A DNA stretch of 64,000 bases from Clostridium sp. C8-1-8 (GCF_009928445.1 NZ_JAABNO010000021.1:1-64000); one strand, 5' to 3'; positions 35,764 to 45,266 are shown, counted from the first letter of the stretch. Notes: generated from the letters alone by a model not told the origin. Made by a program: numbers and translations.

Positions 35764-35812
35764 AGTAAAATGTACAACCTTTTAAATAATAGAGGTTTGT
35801 ATGTTTTATTGC
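35764..35812 (+). terminator. Hairpin between exported peptidase and anchored protein genes
   Basis: AGTAAAATGTACAACCT pairs with AGGTTTGTATGTTTTATT (one bulge) and TTTTTA follows at 35814-35819. It may end or attenuate transcription before the gene at 35838. Confidence 0.55.
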
Positions 35813-35837
35813 CATTTTTAAAATTGGAGGTTATTTT

Positions 35838-36935
35838 ATGTTGAAACCTAAAAAATTAGTTTGTGACTTAGCAGTAATTTTAATATTATTCTCTTCTGGT
35901 TTATATTTTTATATAACTTACAATAAAAATCGTTTTATTTCTCAAGGTAAGCTTCCTTATATACATATTGGAGTTTTTCAAAGTACACAAAATCGAAATA
36001 TAGGTTATGTTTCTTTCTATGACAAAAACCTTAATCTACTGGAAGAAAAACAATTGCCCTTCGGTGATATGGGAGATCAAACCAGAGTACCTTTATTGGC
36101 TAATAACAGCTTTTATTCTGTCCCCCTTGGCCTCGGCAATCAGAAAGATTTAAAGACAATTATAAAATTTGATTTAAATACCGGAAAGTATAAAACCCTA
36201 AAGATTAATCAACCTGCTGTATTAATGTACACAGTTAATAAAGATGATGTATATACTACAAATACTATAAATTTCGTTGGATACATCACTAAATGCGATA
36301 CAAAAAATGGACAGCTAAAAGAATGGAAAAAGGATGGGCTAGTTATATCATCACTTAAGTGCTACGACGATATTTTATATGCCTGGGGAACAGTTAGCGA
36401 AAATAATATCAATACCCCCTATCTATTAATTCTTGACTCAAAAAATCTAAAGCTCCTAAAGCAGATTCAGTTGAACCAATGTGGAACACAGCAACTAGAC
36501 TCTTGTAAAATAGGTGACGACATATATTTCACCAACAATCTTGATATTAATGGAAATGAAGGCTCAAAAACCTTAAGTAGATATAATATAAAAACCGAAA
36601 AACTAGATAACATAGAGCTAAGTGAAATAGATCCAAACCAAATAATACTCTATAAAGAGAAATTATATATCACCCACTGCAACCCTCTGTCTGCAAATCT
36701 AAATAAAATTACTATCTTCGATCCTAAAACTCAAGATCAGAAGGTTATAGAAATGCAAAATGCCCTGGTACAAACTATAAGGTACAATAATTACCTATAC
36801 AGTCAAGATATGAACAAGCTATATGTATACGACATGGATAACATGAACCTAATTAAATCAATAACTATCAATAAAGCAAGGTCCTCGTCCCCTCAATCTC
36901 GCTTTTATATTGGAGGATTTTTTGCAAGGCAGTGA
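35838..36935 (+). CDS. Membrane-anchored beta-propeller-like protein
   Basis: A 365-residue protein with one N-terminal helix (LVCDLAVILILFSSGLYFYI) and a long extracytoplasmic part. The part shows repeated strand-rich units with ISFD/KYDLNTGKYK-type loops (for example KFDLNTGKYKTLKI, LSRYNIKTEKLDNI, TIFDPKTQDQKVI, YVYDMDNMNLIKSI), suggesting a beta-propeller of about six or seven blades. Function unknown. Start ATG 35838 follows TTGGAGG. It lies 117 nt after the exported peptidase gene and could act with it at the cell surface. Confidence 0.65.
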   Translation: MLKPKKLVCDLAVILILFSSGLYFYITYNKNRFISQGKLPYIHIGVFQSTQNRNIGYVSFYDKNLNLLEEKQLPFGDMGDQTRVPLLANNSFYSVPLGLGNQKDLKTIIKFDLNTGKYKTLKINQPAVLMYTVNKDDVYTTNTINFVGYITKCDTKNGQLKEWKKDGLVISSLKCYDDILYAWGTVSENNINTPYLLILDSKNLKLLKQIQLNQCGTQQLDSCKIGDDIYFTNNLDINGNEGSKTLSRYNIKTEKLDNIELSEIDPNQIILYKEKLYITHCNPLSANLNKITIFDPKTQDQKVIEMQNALVQTIRYNNYLYSQDMNKLYVYDMDNMNLIKSITINKARSSSPQSRFYIGGFFARQ

Positions 36936-37303
36936 TAAATAAGGGACTAAAATAAATAGCAAAGTTTCACAAATTATATTCTCTAAAATCTAGCTTTGCG
37001 GTGATATAAAATAGAGACTGAGTTTTCTTGATCCCCAGTGTAATTCTATGCAAAATAAGTAATATAATATTTTATAATCATTGTTAATAACTACATTGTG
37101 ATCACTAGCTACCACTATTTTCAGCACTATTATTGCTTTATTATTTACTTTCCAAAATTAGAAAAGTACTTATAGTTATATTGACAACATTTTTTAACAC
37201 ATTCATATATATTATATAATTTATATATCCTACACAGTTATTCTAAGACTTGGAATCACCAAGTTTATCTAACATTTTTTACAATTGAGCATAAAATAAA
37301 ACT
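36936..37303. other. Gene-free stretch between convergent genes
   Basis: No gene supported. A weak GCAAAG/CTTTGC pair lies around 36960-37000, possibly ending the plus-strand gene. The rest is A/T-rich without a clear motif. Confidence 0.4.
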
Positions 37304-37340
37304 AAGCTATATCCTTGAGTTTTTCTCAAAGATATAGCTT
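37304..37340 (-). terminator. Terminator of the CLC-F gene
   Basis: AAGCTATATCCTTGAG (37304-37319) pairs with CTCAAAGATATAGCTT (37325-37340). On the minus strand a T-rich tail follows. It lies about 53 nt after the stop at 37393. Confidence 0.75.
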
Positions 37341-37392
37341 TTATTAAACATTAATTATTTAACTTCACTATACAAATTATAAGCTTATATAA

Positions 37393-38757
37393 CTAAGCAA
37401 GATGTATTTCCTTCTCATCATCAGCTTCTTGTTTATTATTTTTATCTAATTTATTTCTAAAATAAGATAGGGAAGCGTTTTGTGGTACCTTAATTATCTT
37501 ACTTTTGCTCCTTCCAATCCTTTGAGAAACATAAATTCCTGTATGTCCTGAGAATACATAACTTATAATGCATGTCATAAACATAAATTCTACTCCTTGC
37601 GAGCCGAACATCTCAACACCTAATAGTAGGGATGCTATTGGAGTATTAGTTGCCCCTGTAAATACTCCTATTAATCCAAGTGCGGCTAAAAATGAAGGAG
37701 ACATATGTAAAATGCTAGATAATGTATTTCCTAATGTCGATCCTATTACAAATAACGGTGTAACTTCTCCACCTTGAAAGCCTGTACCTAATGTTAAAGA
37801 GGTAAATATCAATTTAATTAAAAAAGCAATAGGATTAACCTTATCGTTAAAGGAATCTGATATAAGAGGAATACTTAGGCCTAAATAATCTCTGCTTCCA
37901 ACTATATAAACCAAAATAATTACTAAAATCCCCCCTACAAAGCTTTTTAATATTGCATTTGGAAAAGTCTCTGTGAATAATTCCTTAAGCTTATGAGTTA
38001 ATTGGCTAAAAAGCTTACTAATAAGTCCAAATATAATAGCTGCAATAACTACTTTCATCACAGATAAAATTGTTATTTCAGGAACTTGAAAAATCTTATA
38101 ATGAGTGTGATGAATCCCCCAAGCTGCAGAAACTAAATCTCCAACTATAGCTGCTGTGAAACATGGAATCAAGGCTTCATAGCTCATTATTCCTAGAGTT
38201 GCAACTTCTAAACCAAACACAGTGCCTGCAAGTGGAGTTCCAAATACAGATGCAAAGCCACTGCTTATTCCACACATTAGAATTATTCTACTATCATATT
38301 TGTCAAGTTTAAATATACGCCCAACACCTTCTGCTATTGTAGAACCTATTTGAACTCCTGTTCCTTCTCTTCCAGCAGAGCCTCCAAAAAGATGAGTAAT
38401 AACCGTTCCTAAGAATACTAATGGCGCCATACGCATAGGAACTGTTCCACCACTGTTATTGATATTTTCTAAAATGAGATTATTCCCTTTTGAAGAATTC
38501 TTACCATACTTCGAATAAATAAAGCTTACAAATGCTCCACCTATAGGCAGGAAAAATAATAACCATGAATTTTCAACTCGCAAATTTGTTACAAGTTCTA
38601 AACTTTTCAAAAACGCTGATCCTGCAGTACCTGTGAAAATACCGACTATCGCCCCAAGCACCACCCATTTTATAAAAGAAATAGTTAGAACCGCCGTAGT
38701 ATTTTTACTTCTAATAAATAGTAACCTATCCTTAAAATAGTTTTTATAAAATCTCAT
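37393..38757 (-). CDS. CLC-F type fluoride/proton antiporter
   Basis: A 454-residue CLC transporter. GGSAGREGTGVQIGST shows GREGT instead of the GREGP of chloride transporters. The usual GSGIP loop is replaced by KGNNLILENINN, an Asn-containing selectivity region, and LGTGFQGGEVTPLF is the GxFxP-region equivalent. All are marks of the fluoride-specific CLC clade. It exports F- in exchange for protons. Start: ATG 38757 after GAGGGGAG. A fluoride riboswitch is immediately upstream, and two crcB genes lie behind the riboswitch region. Confidence 0.88.
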   Translation of the reverse strand: MRFYKNYFKDRLLFIRSKNTTAVLTISFIKWVVLGAIVGIFTGTAGSAFLKSLELVTNLRVENSWLLFFLPIGGAFVSFIYSKYGKNSSKGNNLILENINNSGGTVPMRMAPLVFLGTVITHLFGGSAGREGTGVQIGSTIAEGVGRIFKLDKYDSRIILMCGISSGFASVFGTPLAGTVFGLEVATLGIMSYEALIPCFTAAIVGDLVSAAWGIHHTHYKIFQVPEITILSVMKVVIAAIIFGLISKLFSQLTHKLKELFTETFPNAILKSFVGGILVIILVYIVGSRDYLGLSIPLISDSFNDKVNPIAFLIKLIFTSLTLGTGFQGGEVTPLFVIGSTLGNTLSSILHMSPSFLAALGLIGVFTGATNTPIASLLLGVEMFGSQGVEFMFMTCIISYVFSGHTGIYVSQRIGRSKSKIIKVPQNASLSYFRNKLDKNNKQEADDEKEIHLA

Positions 38758-38828
38758 CTGAGATCTCCCCTCTTTTGTTATTATAGTATAAACTTCATCC
38801 ATACTTAATCTTCATAAGCAGTAAAAAT

Positions 38829-38912
38829 ACTCCTACAAGATAACTACAATAATAGTTATCTTGTAGGAGTCATCAGCTTCAAGCATTTAATAGCGAACTC
38901 CATCACCTATAC
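38829..38912 (-). promoter_or_regulatory. Fluoride riboswitch (crcB motif) with terminator
   Basis: On the minus strand the aptamer reads TATAGGTGATGGAGTTCGC, then ATTAAATGC, GCTGATGACTCCTAC (38912-38863), the known crcB-motif pattern. The 3' strand CTCCTAC is shared with a perfect terminator stem, ACTCCTACAAGATAACTA (38829-38846) with TAGTTATCTTGTAGGAGT (38853-38870), followed by ATTTTTAC. Fluoride binding should keep the terminator from forming and turn on the antiporter gene. Confidence 0.92.
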
Positions 38913-38925
38913 ATTTTCTAAATCA

Positions 38926-38954
38926 ATATTATCACTAAATATAACGCTTGTCTA
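38926..38954 (-). promoter_or_regulatory. Promoter of the fluoride riboswitch transcript
   Basis: TAGACA (38954-38949), 17-nt spacer and TAATAT (38931-38926) on the minus strand. The predicted start near 38919 is a few bases before the aptamer. Confidence 0.65.
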
Positions 38955-39172
38955 TATTATGATTTACAGAGTCCAATTACGAAAACTTACGTTACTCATG
39001 TTCAAAAATCATGCACCTATGAACTTTATACACTTATAACTTAATAATTCGTGCTTTTTACTGTACACCATACAAAGCTGTTCTAATTCTTCATATTAAT
39101 AAATTTAGCTAATAGAATTTTAAACTTTCCTTTAAGATTAAATTCAATTTATCTTCAGATTTATAAAAAGTC

Positions 39173-39532
39173 TCATAATATTGCTCTTATAGTGAAAAAT
39201 CCTATTGTATATCCTAAAACACCTAAAATCACGCTTCCTAAAATATAAACAAATCCATTTAGTTCTTTTTTATTTTTGAACAGATTAAAACCTTCATACA
39301 TAAAGGTGGAAAAAGTGGTATATGCACCTAGGAATCCATCTGCTAAAAGCAAATATATATTATTACTTACATTTAAACTAGATACTATGCCAAGAAGTAT
39401 TGCACCTGTAATATTTATAATAAAAGTACCTAACGGAAAACTACTCTTGTTCTTTTTGGAAACAATATTACCAAGCTTATACCTTGCTATGCTACCAAAA
39501 GTTCCTCCGATTCCTACTAACAAATATGACAA
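39173..39532 (-). CDS. crcB: CrcB/Fluc fluoride channel subunit 1
   Basis: A 119-residue four-helix membrane protein. GIGGTFGSIARYKLG at the start, FIINITGAILLGI with the conserved Asn, and GFLGAYTTFSTFMYEG with the TFST phenylalanine box are all characteristic. Dual-topology pairs form a fluoride channel. The start is TTG at 39532, immediately after the stop of the second crcB gene, with GGGGGTGG as binding site, so translation is coupled. Confidence 0.88.
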   Translation of the reverse strand: MSYLLVGIGGTFGSIARYKLGNIVSKKNKSSFPLGTFIINITGAILLGIVSSLNVSNNIYLLLADGFLGAYTTFSTFMYEGFNLFKNKKELNGFVYILGSVILGVLGYTIGFFTIRAIL

Positions 39533-39979
39533 CTAAAATCCACCCCCTTGAGCTTTTATCCGCTCATCTGAATCATCATCATCATCTTCTTTATAGTTCC
39601 TATATACAAAATCATTACATAGAACTGAACCAAAATAAGCTAAGGCAATACCTGCAAGTACTGAAAATTCTACATAGGAAATAGCTGAGAAATAGTATCC
39701 TTCAACAAATAGAGTTACAGTTTCCTTGCACATAGTGGAAAATGTGGTGAACGCCCCTAGAAAACCAGTAGTAATACCTAATTTTAAGTTTTCACTGTAT
39801 TTCCATCTTGCATAGCTTATTGAAAGTATAAAAGCCAGTATAAGACTCCCTGTTATATTAATTATAAAAGTATTTAAGGGAATTTTTTCTTTATAATTAT
39901 AGATTGGCGCATTTTTTATAACATATCTTAGGATAGCACCTAGAAAACCACCGCATCCTATATATAAATATTTCTTCAT
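39533..39979 (-). CDS. crcB: CrcB/Fluc fluoride channel subunit 2
   Basis: A 148-residue four-helix protein. GCGGFLGAILRYVIKNAPIY at the start, FIINITGSLILAFIL, and GFLGAFTTFSTMCKET. The C-terminus is an acidic run (DDDDDSDERIK) that the partner lacks. Start: ATG 39979 with AGGAGAGG; an open frame runs further upstream without a site. A tandem pair of different CrcB proteins implies a heterodimeric channel, common in Firmicutes. No riboswitch was found upstream of this gene. Confidence 0.88.
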   Translation of the reverse strand: MKKYLYIGCGGFLGAILRYVIKNAPIYNYKEKIPLNTFIINITGSLILAFILSISYARWKYSENLKLGITTGFLGAFTTFSTMCKETVTLFVEGYYFSAISYVEFSVLAGIALAYFGSVLCNDFVYRNYKEDDDDDSDERIKAQGGGF

Positions 39980-40228
39980 AATTCCTCTCCTAATTCTCTT
40001 AACATTATGCATTTCAATGGTACAATCTACTTTGCAAACACAATATTCAATACCTGACACCACTTATCTAAATAGTATATATTTACATATAGTTTATCAC
40101 TGTATTTATTCTTTTTGAATCTAAATTACTATTTATTATATAGAATTTATTTTAGCATTATACCTAAACTTGAGGTGTAAGGTAGACAAGTATCAAGATT
40201 GGTTATAAAAAACATTGTTGAGTTTCTA

Positions 40229-41053
40229 TTATGAAGTTTTAGATATATCTCTAAAGTATCTAAGTAGAATTGTTAAACATATGATTGCTAAAATAGTAAA
40301 TATAATAATTGGTGGCATATTATTGGTTCCAAGCTTTTTCATTGAAACGCACATAAGAGATATAATATTTATGTTTGTTAATATTGCAAAAACCATCATC
40401 ATTGGAGCCAGTAGGTATCCTTCTGTTTTCTTTTTCAATATCTTATACGAAGAAATAATCATTAATGGAATATAAAAAGAAAAGTCTAATGCCTGAACTG
40501 GATTAGTAAGTAAGGCATCTTTTGTTATATTTTCTGGAACTGTGTTATTTAAAGCTGCTGGTAAAGAATCTGAAAGCCATAAGAATAGAAATATGCAAGC
40601 TATTATGAATAAAAAAATCCCTATTGGCTTAGTTGAAGTATTTTCATTAAACCAAGTTTTAAAATCCACATTAAAACTTGTAATAAAAAAATCAATTACT
40701 AAGTAAATTGATAATCCAAGGATTATACAATAGACATGAAATAAAAAATTAAAATGCGCTGCAAAACAATAGATTACGTAGGAATATATATTGGTGAGCA
40801 TAGTTCCAATCCAAATAATTTTAGCTATATTATTTCCTTTTGTACTAAAATAAGCAGAGATTAGAAGTATTGGTGATACAAAAAACAGATTCGAAATATC
40901 TTGTCCAATAGCTTGAGCTAACCAATCAATAGTTTCTCTAGAATATAACTTTTCATAAGTTAATCCAATACCACTACAAGTAACAATAAGTGTAACTGTT
41001 ATAATTGTCACTAGTAGCTGTTTATTCTTTTTACTCAAAATATTAATATTCAT
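40229..41053 (-). CDS. Polytopic membrane protein of unknown function
   Basis: A 274-residue protein with about seven or eight hydrophobic helices. I do not recognise the family and see no catalytic motif. Start: ATG 41053, with GGAGAGAAATAA. It follows a MarR gene by 36 nt on the same strand and is probably co-transcribed and controlled by that regulator. It may respond to a compound taken up or excluded by the cell. Downstream lies no clear terminator. Confidence 0.65.
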   Translation of the reverse strand: MNINILSKKNKQLLVTIITVTLIVTCSGIGLTYEKLYSRETIDWLAQAIGQDISNLFFVSPILLISAYFSTKGNNIAKIIWIGTMLTNIYSYVIYCFAAHFNFLFHVYCIILGLSIYLVIDFFITSFNVDFKTWFNENTSTKPIGIFLFIIACIFLFLWLSDSLPAALNNTVPENITKDALLTNPVQALDFSFYIPLMIISSYKILKKKTEGYLLAPMMMVFAILTNINIISLMCVSMKKLGTNNMPPIIIFTILAIICLTILLRYFRDISKTS

Positions 41054-41089
41054 TTATTTCTCTCCTTTATGAATATTTCAATTATTAAT

Positions 41090-41554
41090 TTAAACATTAT
41101 TTTTATCCATACTATTAATGTTAAATAATATCTGCTTAAATACCCTCCTTGCTGCAGACAGATCCTCTTCTCTGATTCCCTTAAACAATTCTTCTGTAAA
41201 ACATATACCTTCTTCTTTAATTTTATCCCAGAAATCATATCCGCTTTCACTTAGTTTAAGTCTAGTAGCACGAGAATCTTTATTGTCCTTCTCCAAAATC
41301 AGTAGTCCTTTTTGTTCCAATTTCAAAGCAATTTGTTTTACATTCTGATGAGAACTTCCCATCTCCTTTGCAACTTCTTTTATAGTAGGTGGAGCATCAA
41401 ATAAATTATCTATAATTATAGATAGAAACCACTGCTTTGTTGTAATATCAAACTGAGAAAATTCCCTTTCTAACATTGTATCTATCCTATTAGCTGCCAC
41501 GAAAATTGCTCCAAATAAATATTGTTTGTCCTTTTTCATTTCTAATTTTTCCAT
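41090..41554 (-). CDS. MarR family transcriptional regulator
   Basis: A 154-residue winged-helix regulator. APPTIKEVAKEMGSSHQNVK and IALKLEQKGLLILEKDNKDS hold the recognition helix and wing, with RATRLKLSESGYDF. Start: ATG 41554 with TAGGAGG. It is first of two genes, the second being a membrane protein. A long palindrome (41738-41785) overlaps its promoter and should be its operator. Confidence 0.85.
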   Translation of the reverse strand: MEKLEMKKDKQYLFGAIFVAANRIDTMLEREFSQFDITTKQWFLSIIIDNLFDAPPTIKEVAKEMGSSHQNVKQIALKLEQKGLLILEKDNKDSRATRLKLSESGYDFWDKIKEEGICFTEELFKGIREEDLSAARRVFKQILFNINSMDKNNV

Positions 41555-41737
41555 ACAAACCTCCTACAATTAAACCTCTAAAGTTTTTTTATTGATTTCT
41601 ATTTAAGCTGTCTTTCTGGATACATATGAGAAAAATCTTACATGCGCCATATTTTTTTATTTTTTCTAATTTATATGTTTTTAAGCTAACCCATGTATAC
41701 TTACACACAGCTTTTGTAAATATAATTGTCTAAAATA

Positions 41738-41785
41738 TAGAATAGGTAATACATTACCTATATATGTAATATATTACCTATTCTA
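41738..41785. promoter_or_regulatory. MarR operator and promoter
   Basis: TAGAATAGGTAATA (41738-41751) and TATTACCTATTCTA (41772-41785) are a perfect 14-bp inverted repeat 20 nt apart; the centre adds GGTAATACATTACC and GTAATATATTAC palindromes. A minus-strand promoter TTGACA (41796-41791), 17 nt, TATATT (41773-41768) overlaps it. The transcript would have a leader of about 200 nt. Confidence 0.75.
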
Positions 41786-41869
41786 TCATTTGTCAATATT
41801 TGCAATTATATCTTAACATTGCTTTGCATGTCCCTATCTCTAATTTAGTAACCTACCTATTACTATAAT

Positions 41870-41964
41870 AATGAGCCACCCTATCATCAAAACTATTTTC
41901 AAAATCCTACTAGTTTTATTTAAGGAATTTTGATAACTCAGTTTGATGATTAAGTAGCTCATCT
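41870..41964. repeat. Inverted-repeat element, variant ends, copy 7
   Basis: AATGAGCCACCCTATCATCAA at the left is matched by TTTGATGATTAAGTAGCTCAT on the right, and an inner pair TCAAAATCC/GGAATTTTGA adds to the stem. It is about 95 bp. The ends (GTAGCTCAT) match the element at 27157-27251. Confidence 0.6.
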
Positions 41965-42000
41965 TATTACAAATTATTAAGTTTAGACTACGTATAAATA

Positions 42001-42035
42001 CTGTTGAAATTAAGCAGTAATTTAACAGAGCCTAC
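42001..42035 (-). repeat. Family-B repeat / GH15 terminator
   Basis: On the minus strand GGCTCTGTTAAATTACTGCT followed by TAATTTCAACAG forms a CTGTTAAATTA/TAATTTCAACAG hairpin. It lies about 40 nt after the stop of the GH15 gene, so it may serve as its terminator. GGCTCTGTTAAA ends recur at 63287-63318. Confidence 0.5.
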
Positions 42036-42071
42036 TTTTAAAGAGGATATCCTTGATTATCAATTTTACTT

Positions 42072-45000
42072 TTACTCAAAGTTACCATATAACCAAGAAT
42101 CACTGCTTCCTGTGATCTTGTAGTTTAATCTTAATGTATCTTGATCTTGCCAATTGCTATTTACATACTTGCTTAAGTCTACTGTTATATGTCCCCAAGA
42201 ACCATTTGCTGGAGAACCTATTTCTGATCTTGGAATAACAAGTTCTATTCCACCAGTTGTAGTATCCCATTGAGGTGCTATAACAGAAGTTATGCTCTTG
42301 TTTAGAGTCCAGCTTCCGTTTGAAACTGAGTACTTGCTATAACCTGCATCAGTATTCTTTCTTGTAAACATATATGCCATATTTCTGCCTAGAGCAGTTC
42401 CATATTGTGTTGAAGTTGTTGTTGGTGCAGTCTTAGCAAAGTCTTCTACATAAGCAGAAACTTGGAAGGAGTTATCAGTAGTTGTTGGTAAGGTTCCAGC
42501 TGCGTTGTTTATTCTTATATAAACATTAGAATCATCATTTGATATATATACTTTCTTTATATCAGTTTGTCCATCTGCAACTACTCCATCATTAGATGGG
42601 TCTACATAGTATGGAACATATTTATATTGATTCCAATCAGCACTTGCTCCATTAGTTACTGTTATTCCTTTGTAGCAACCTGCATTATTTTCTGATGAAT
42701 AAACTCTCATATCATAATTATTGGAGTATGCAAGACTTGCTAGTATAAACGATGCTGCAGTAACTGGTTCAGCTGCTGTACTTACTAATGGTGCTTCTGT
42801 AACATTACTTACAGCTTCACCAGTAACCATAAAGCCTGCTCCTGTTCTATGCTTAAACCATTCTAACATATCATAAGATTTTGAACCATTTCCTTTGTAA
42901 GTCTGGTAAACAGAATCCCACATTGTCATTTGTGGCCAAGAAGGTGATGCTTCTAGAGCTTCATTTCCTGAAGGACTCCATTGTGAAGTGTAGTAGAAGG
43001 TATCATTAGCGTATCTTGGTAAACCATAAGTGTCTGCGTTAAGATCTTTTTCTATCTTATTTACATGAGAAGTTGCTCTTGAAGAGTTAACATCTATAGC
43101 ACCTAAAGCAAATAATATATTTGTTGAAGTATCCTCTAGAGTGTTAACTGTACCATCTGTATTTATGCATCTATCATAATATCCATTAGCTGCATTCCAA
43201 AGTCCTTTTGGATATGCAGTATCATCTCTGTTAATAGCAGTAAGAATAGTACTTCCTGCACCATTATAACTATCTGCTAAGGCATTGTCTCCTTCTAATG
43301 TAGCGATTAAAGCTGCAGATTTAAGTCCCATTGCATAAGATGCTTGTGTATAAGCGTAGTACTGTGGAGAATCTCCTTCTTCCCAGATACTCTTATCAGC
43401 AGGTCCAAAACCAGTAGTTTGATCCATGTTTGTCATAATATAACTTGCAGAATTCTTAACTGCCTTGTATACTCCATCTAAGAAAGCCTTGTTTCCAGTT
43501 GCTTTATAATGTTTATATGCTCCTATTAAGAAGAAACCTATAGAGTCATTTTCTGGTTCAACAAAGTTTGCATTGGTGTTGTCCCATAACCAGAAGCAGG
43601 TATGGAAGCTTCCATCTGTGCTTTGTCTAGCTGCAAGCCAGTTCCAGTAACGTTCACCTTCTGTTGTAAATCCAGCTGCATCTAAAGACATTGCTGTTAC
43701 TGCTGAGTCTCTTGCCCATATCTTATAGCTGTAGTTTAGTGGATTAGTAGTAGCTGGCATTGCACCATCAGCTGAAGTGCTGCCTGGTCTTATTGCGTTC
43801 TTTATCATAACTAAATTTCTCTTATATACTGAAGTCAAGTCAGCATCATTGAAGCTTGGTACAGTTTTTCCATTGAACCAACTTGAATAGCTTGAAGAGG
43901 TGTTGTTAAACCAGCTGTCTCCTGATTGAGCTCTTGCTGTATCGCAGATACTTTGTACATTGCTTAAGCTTGAACCTAAAGCTACATAGAAATATACGTT
44001 TTGAGAGCTTCCTGCAGGTACTGTAACCTTTTGATCAAAGGCTACGGAAACATTTTGCGCTGACACATTTGAATTGTTCTTTAATGAGCCACTTCCATCA
44101 AAAGTGTACCAGGAAGAGCAAGTTGAGCTTGAAGTATTTGAATCTCCATCATTAGCAGCCTGATAGTAAGTTGGAGCAGTAAAAGCACCTAAAGCCATAT
44201 AAGGTTGTCCAGATGCACTCATATTTACTATTAATGCATTTCTAGAAGAATCATAGTTAGCAGCTACATTATTTGAAGTTGTATTGTTAGGATGTAGCAT
44301 ATCTAATATGCTATAAGTGATACTTGAAGTACCAGTATTCTTTAAGGTATATCTTGATACTATAAAGTTTTGATTTGGTACTGCAACATAATCCTTAGAG
44401 ATTTCCATATTAGGTAAGTTAGATCCATTATATTTTAAGAAGTTATTGTGTAAAACTCCATTTTCGTCGTAGTAACCTTCTGAATCAAAGTTATGAGTTT
44501 GATCATACTTTGCATTGTTGGTTTCATCTCTAAAGAAACCAGTATAGTCTTGTATTTGATTTACATTCCAATTTCCTGAATATCTTAGTTCAGAAAGTCT
44601 TGGTCCTTTTGCACTTGTAGTATCATTATCGCTAAGCTTGCTAGCTTGCCATATAGCCATTGTATCCTTCCAGTTAGACATATAGAGACTTCTAACTGAA
44701 ACGTTCTTTTGTGTAACAACAAGATTGTCTAAGTTTATAGCTCCATCCTTGCTGTTATTTAAAGACACTCTTACAGTATGAGTTCCTGCTGTTAAGTTAG
44801 TTCCTACATCGGTGGTCTTCCAACTGTCCCAGCTTCCTGTATCGCTACAATATGCATTGCTTATGAACTTTCCATCCACATAAACTTCTCTTACATTTGT
44901 AGCACCGGTAAAGTTACTATATTTAAGTCTTAAGGTGTAATCTTGAGTTGTAGCAACTGAGATATTAAAATCAACATAATCGCCTACCTCTGCGAAACCA

Positions 45001-45197
45001 TCAATAAAGCCACTACCTGAATAACCTGCATGATTTGCATCTACACTTACATTATGAAGCGATGCACTTTCTGCCTCATAGGTTGACTGTGGGTAGGTCT
45101 GTGCCGAAGCTTTTAGACTAACATTAGAAAACATGCTGGCTGCCAAGATAAAGGCAAAGGTACCAGCTGCCTTTTTACTCATAAATTTTCTCATCAT
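42072..45197 (-). CDS. Secreted GH15 glucodextranase-like enzyme with CBM35
   Basis: A 1041-residue secreted enzyme. A signal peptide ends near KASAQ. Residues about 40-162 are a CBM35 (YEAESASLHNVSVDANHAGY and GFIDGFAEVGDYVDF). About 165-440 is a beta-sandwich, and 450-815 is an (alpha/alpha)6 GH15 domain with KIWARDSAVTAMSLDAAGF, the acid region IWEEGDSPQYY (Glu606/607) and EALEASPSWPQMTMWD (Glu747/749). A C-terminal domain (about 840-1041) looks like a glucodextranase-C or CBM9-like module. It likely removes glucose units from alpha-1,6-glucan outside the cell. RBS GGAGGATTAA; last gene of the locus. Confidence 0.8.
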   Translation of the reverse strand: MMRKFMSKKAAGTFAFILAASMFSNVSLKASAQTYPQSTYEAESASLHNVSVDANHAGYSGSGFIDGFAEVGDYVDFNISVATTQDYTLRLKYSNFTGATNVREVYVDGKFISNAYCSDTGSWDSWKTTDVGTNLTAGTHTVRVSLNNSKDGAINLDNLVVTQKNVSVRSLYMSNWKDTMAIWQASKLSDNDTTSAKGPRLSELRYSGNWNVNQIQDYTGFFRDETNNAKYDQTHNFDSEGYYDENGVLHNNFLKYNGSNLPNMEISKDYVAVPNQNFIVSRYTLKNTGTSSITYSILDMLHPNNTTSNNVAANYDSSRNALIVNMSASGQPYMALGAFTAPTYYQAANDGDSNTSSSTCSSWYTFDGSGSLKNNSNVSAQNVSVAFDQKVTVPAGSSQNVYFYVALGSSLSNVQSICDTARAQSGDSWFNNTSSSYSSWFNGKTVPSFNDADLTSVYKRNLVMIKNAIRPGSTSADGAMPATTNPLNYSYKIWARDSAVTAMSLDAAGFTTEGERYWNWLAARQSTDGSFHTCFWLWDNTNANFVEPENDSIGFFLIGAYKHYKATGNKAFLDGVYKAVKNSASYIMTNMDQTTGFGPADKSIWEEGDSPQYYAYTQASYAMGLKSAALIATLEGDNALADSYNGAGSTILTAINRDDTAYPKGLWNAANGYYDRCINTDGTVNTLEDTSTNILFALGAIDVNSSRATSHVNKIEKDLNADTYGLPRYANDTFYYTSQWSPSGNEALEASPSWPQMTMWDSVYQTYKGNGSKSYDMLEWFKHRTGAGFMVTGEAVSNVTEAPLVSTAAEPVTAASFILASLAYSNNYDMRVYSSENNAGCYKGITVTNGASADWNQYKYVPYYVDPSNDGVVADGQTDIKKVYISNDDSNVYIRINNAAGTLPTTTDNSFQVSAYVEDFAKTAPTTTSTQYGTALGRNMAYMFTRKNTDAGYSKYSVSNGSWTLNKSITSVIAPQWDTTTGGIELVIPRSEIGSPANGSWGHITVDLSKYVNSNWQDQDTLRLNYKITGSSDSWLYGNFE

Positions 45198-45266
45198 TTA
45201 ATCCTCCAATCAAAATTTAATCATCTTAGTAATATTAACTAGTTTCCCATTCAAATTATTCTAGAG

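Noticed and set aside
40064-40228. Second fluoride riboswitch in front of the crcB pair
   Set aside because: No GGTGATGG-type start or CTCCTAC partner was found on the minus strand there.
40215-40475. 86-codon plus-strand frame over the membrane protein gene
   Set aside because: Antisense of the 274-residue membrane protein gene and lacking a binding site.
41050-41250. 66-codon frame at the end of the MarR gene
   Set aside because: Out-of-frame overlap of the MarR gene and the next start; no coding features.
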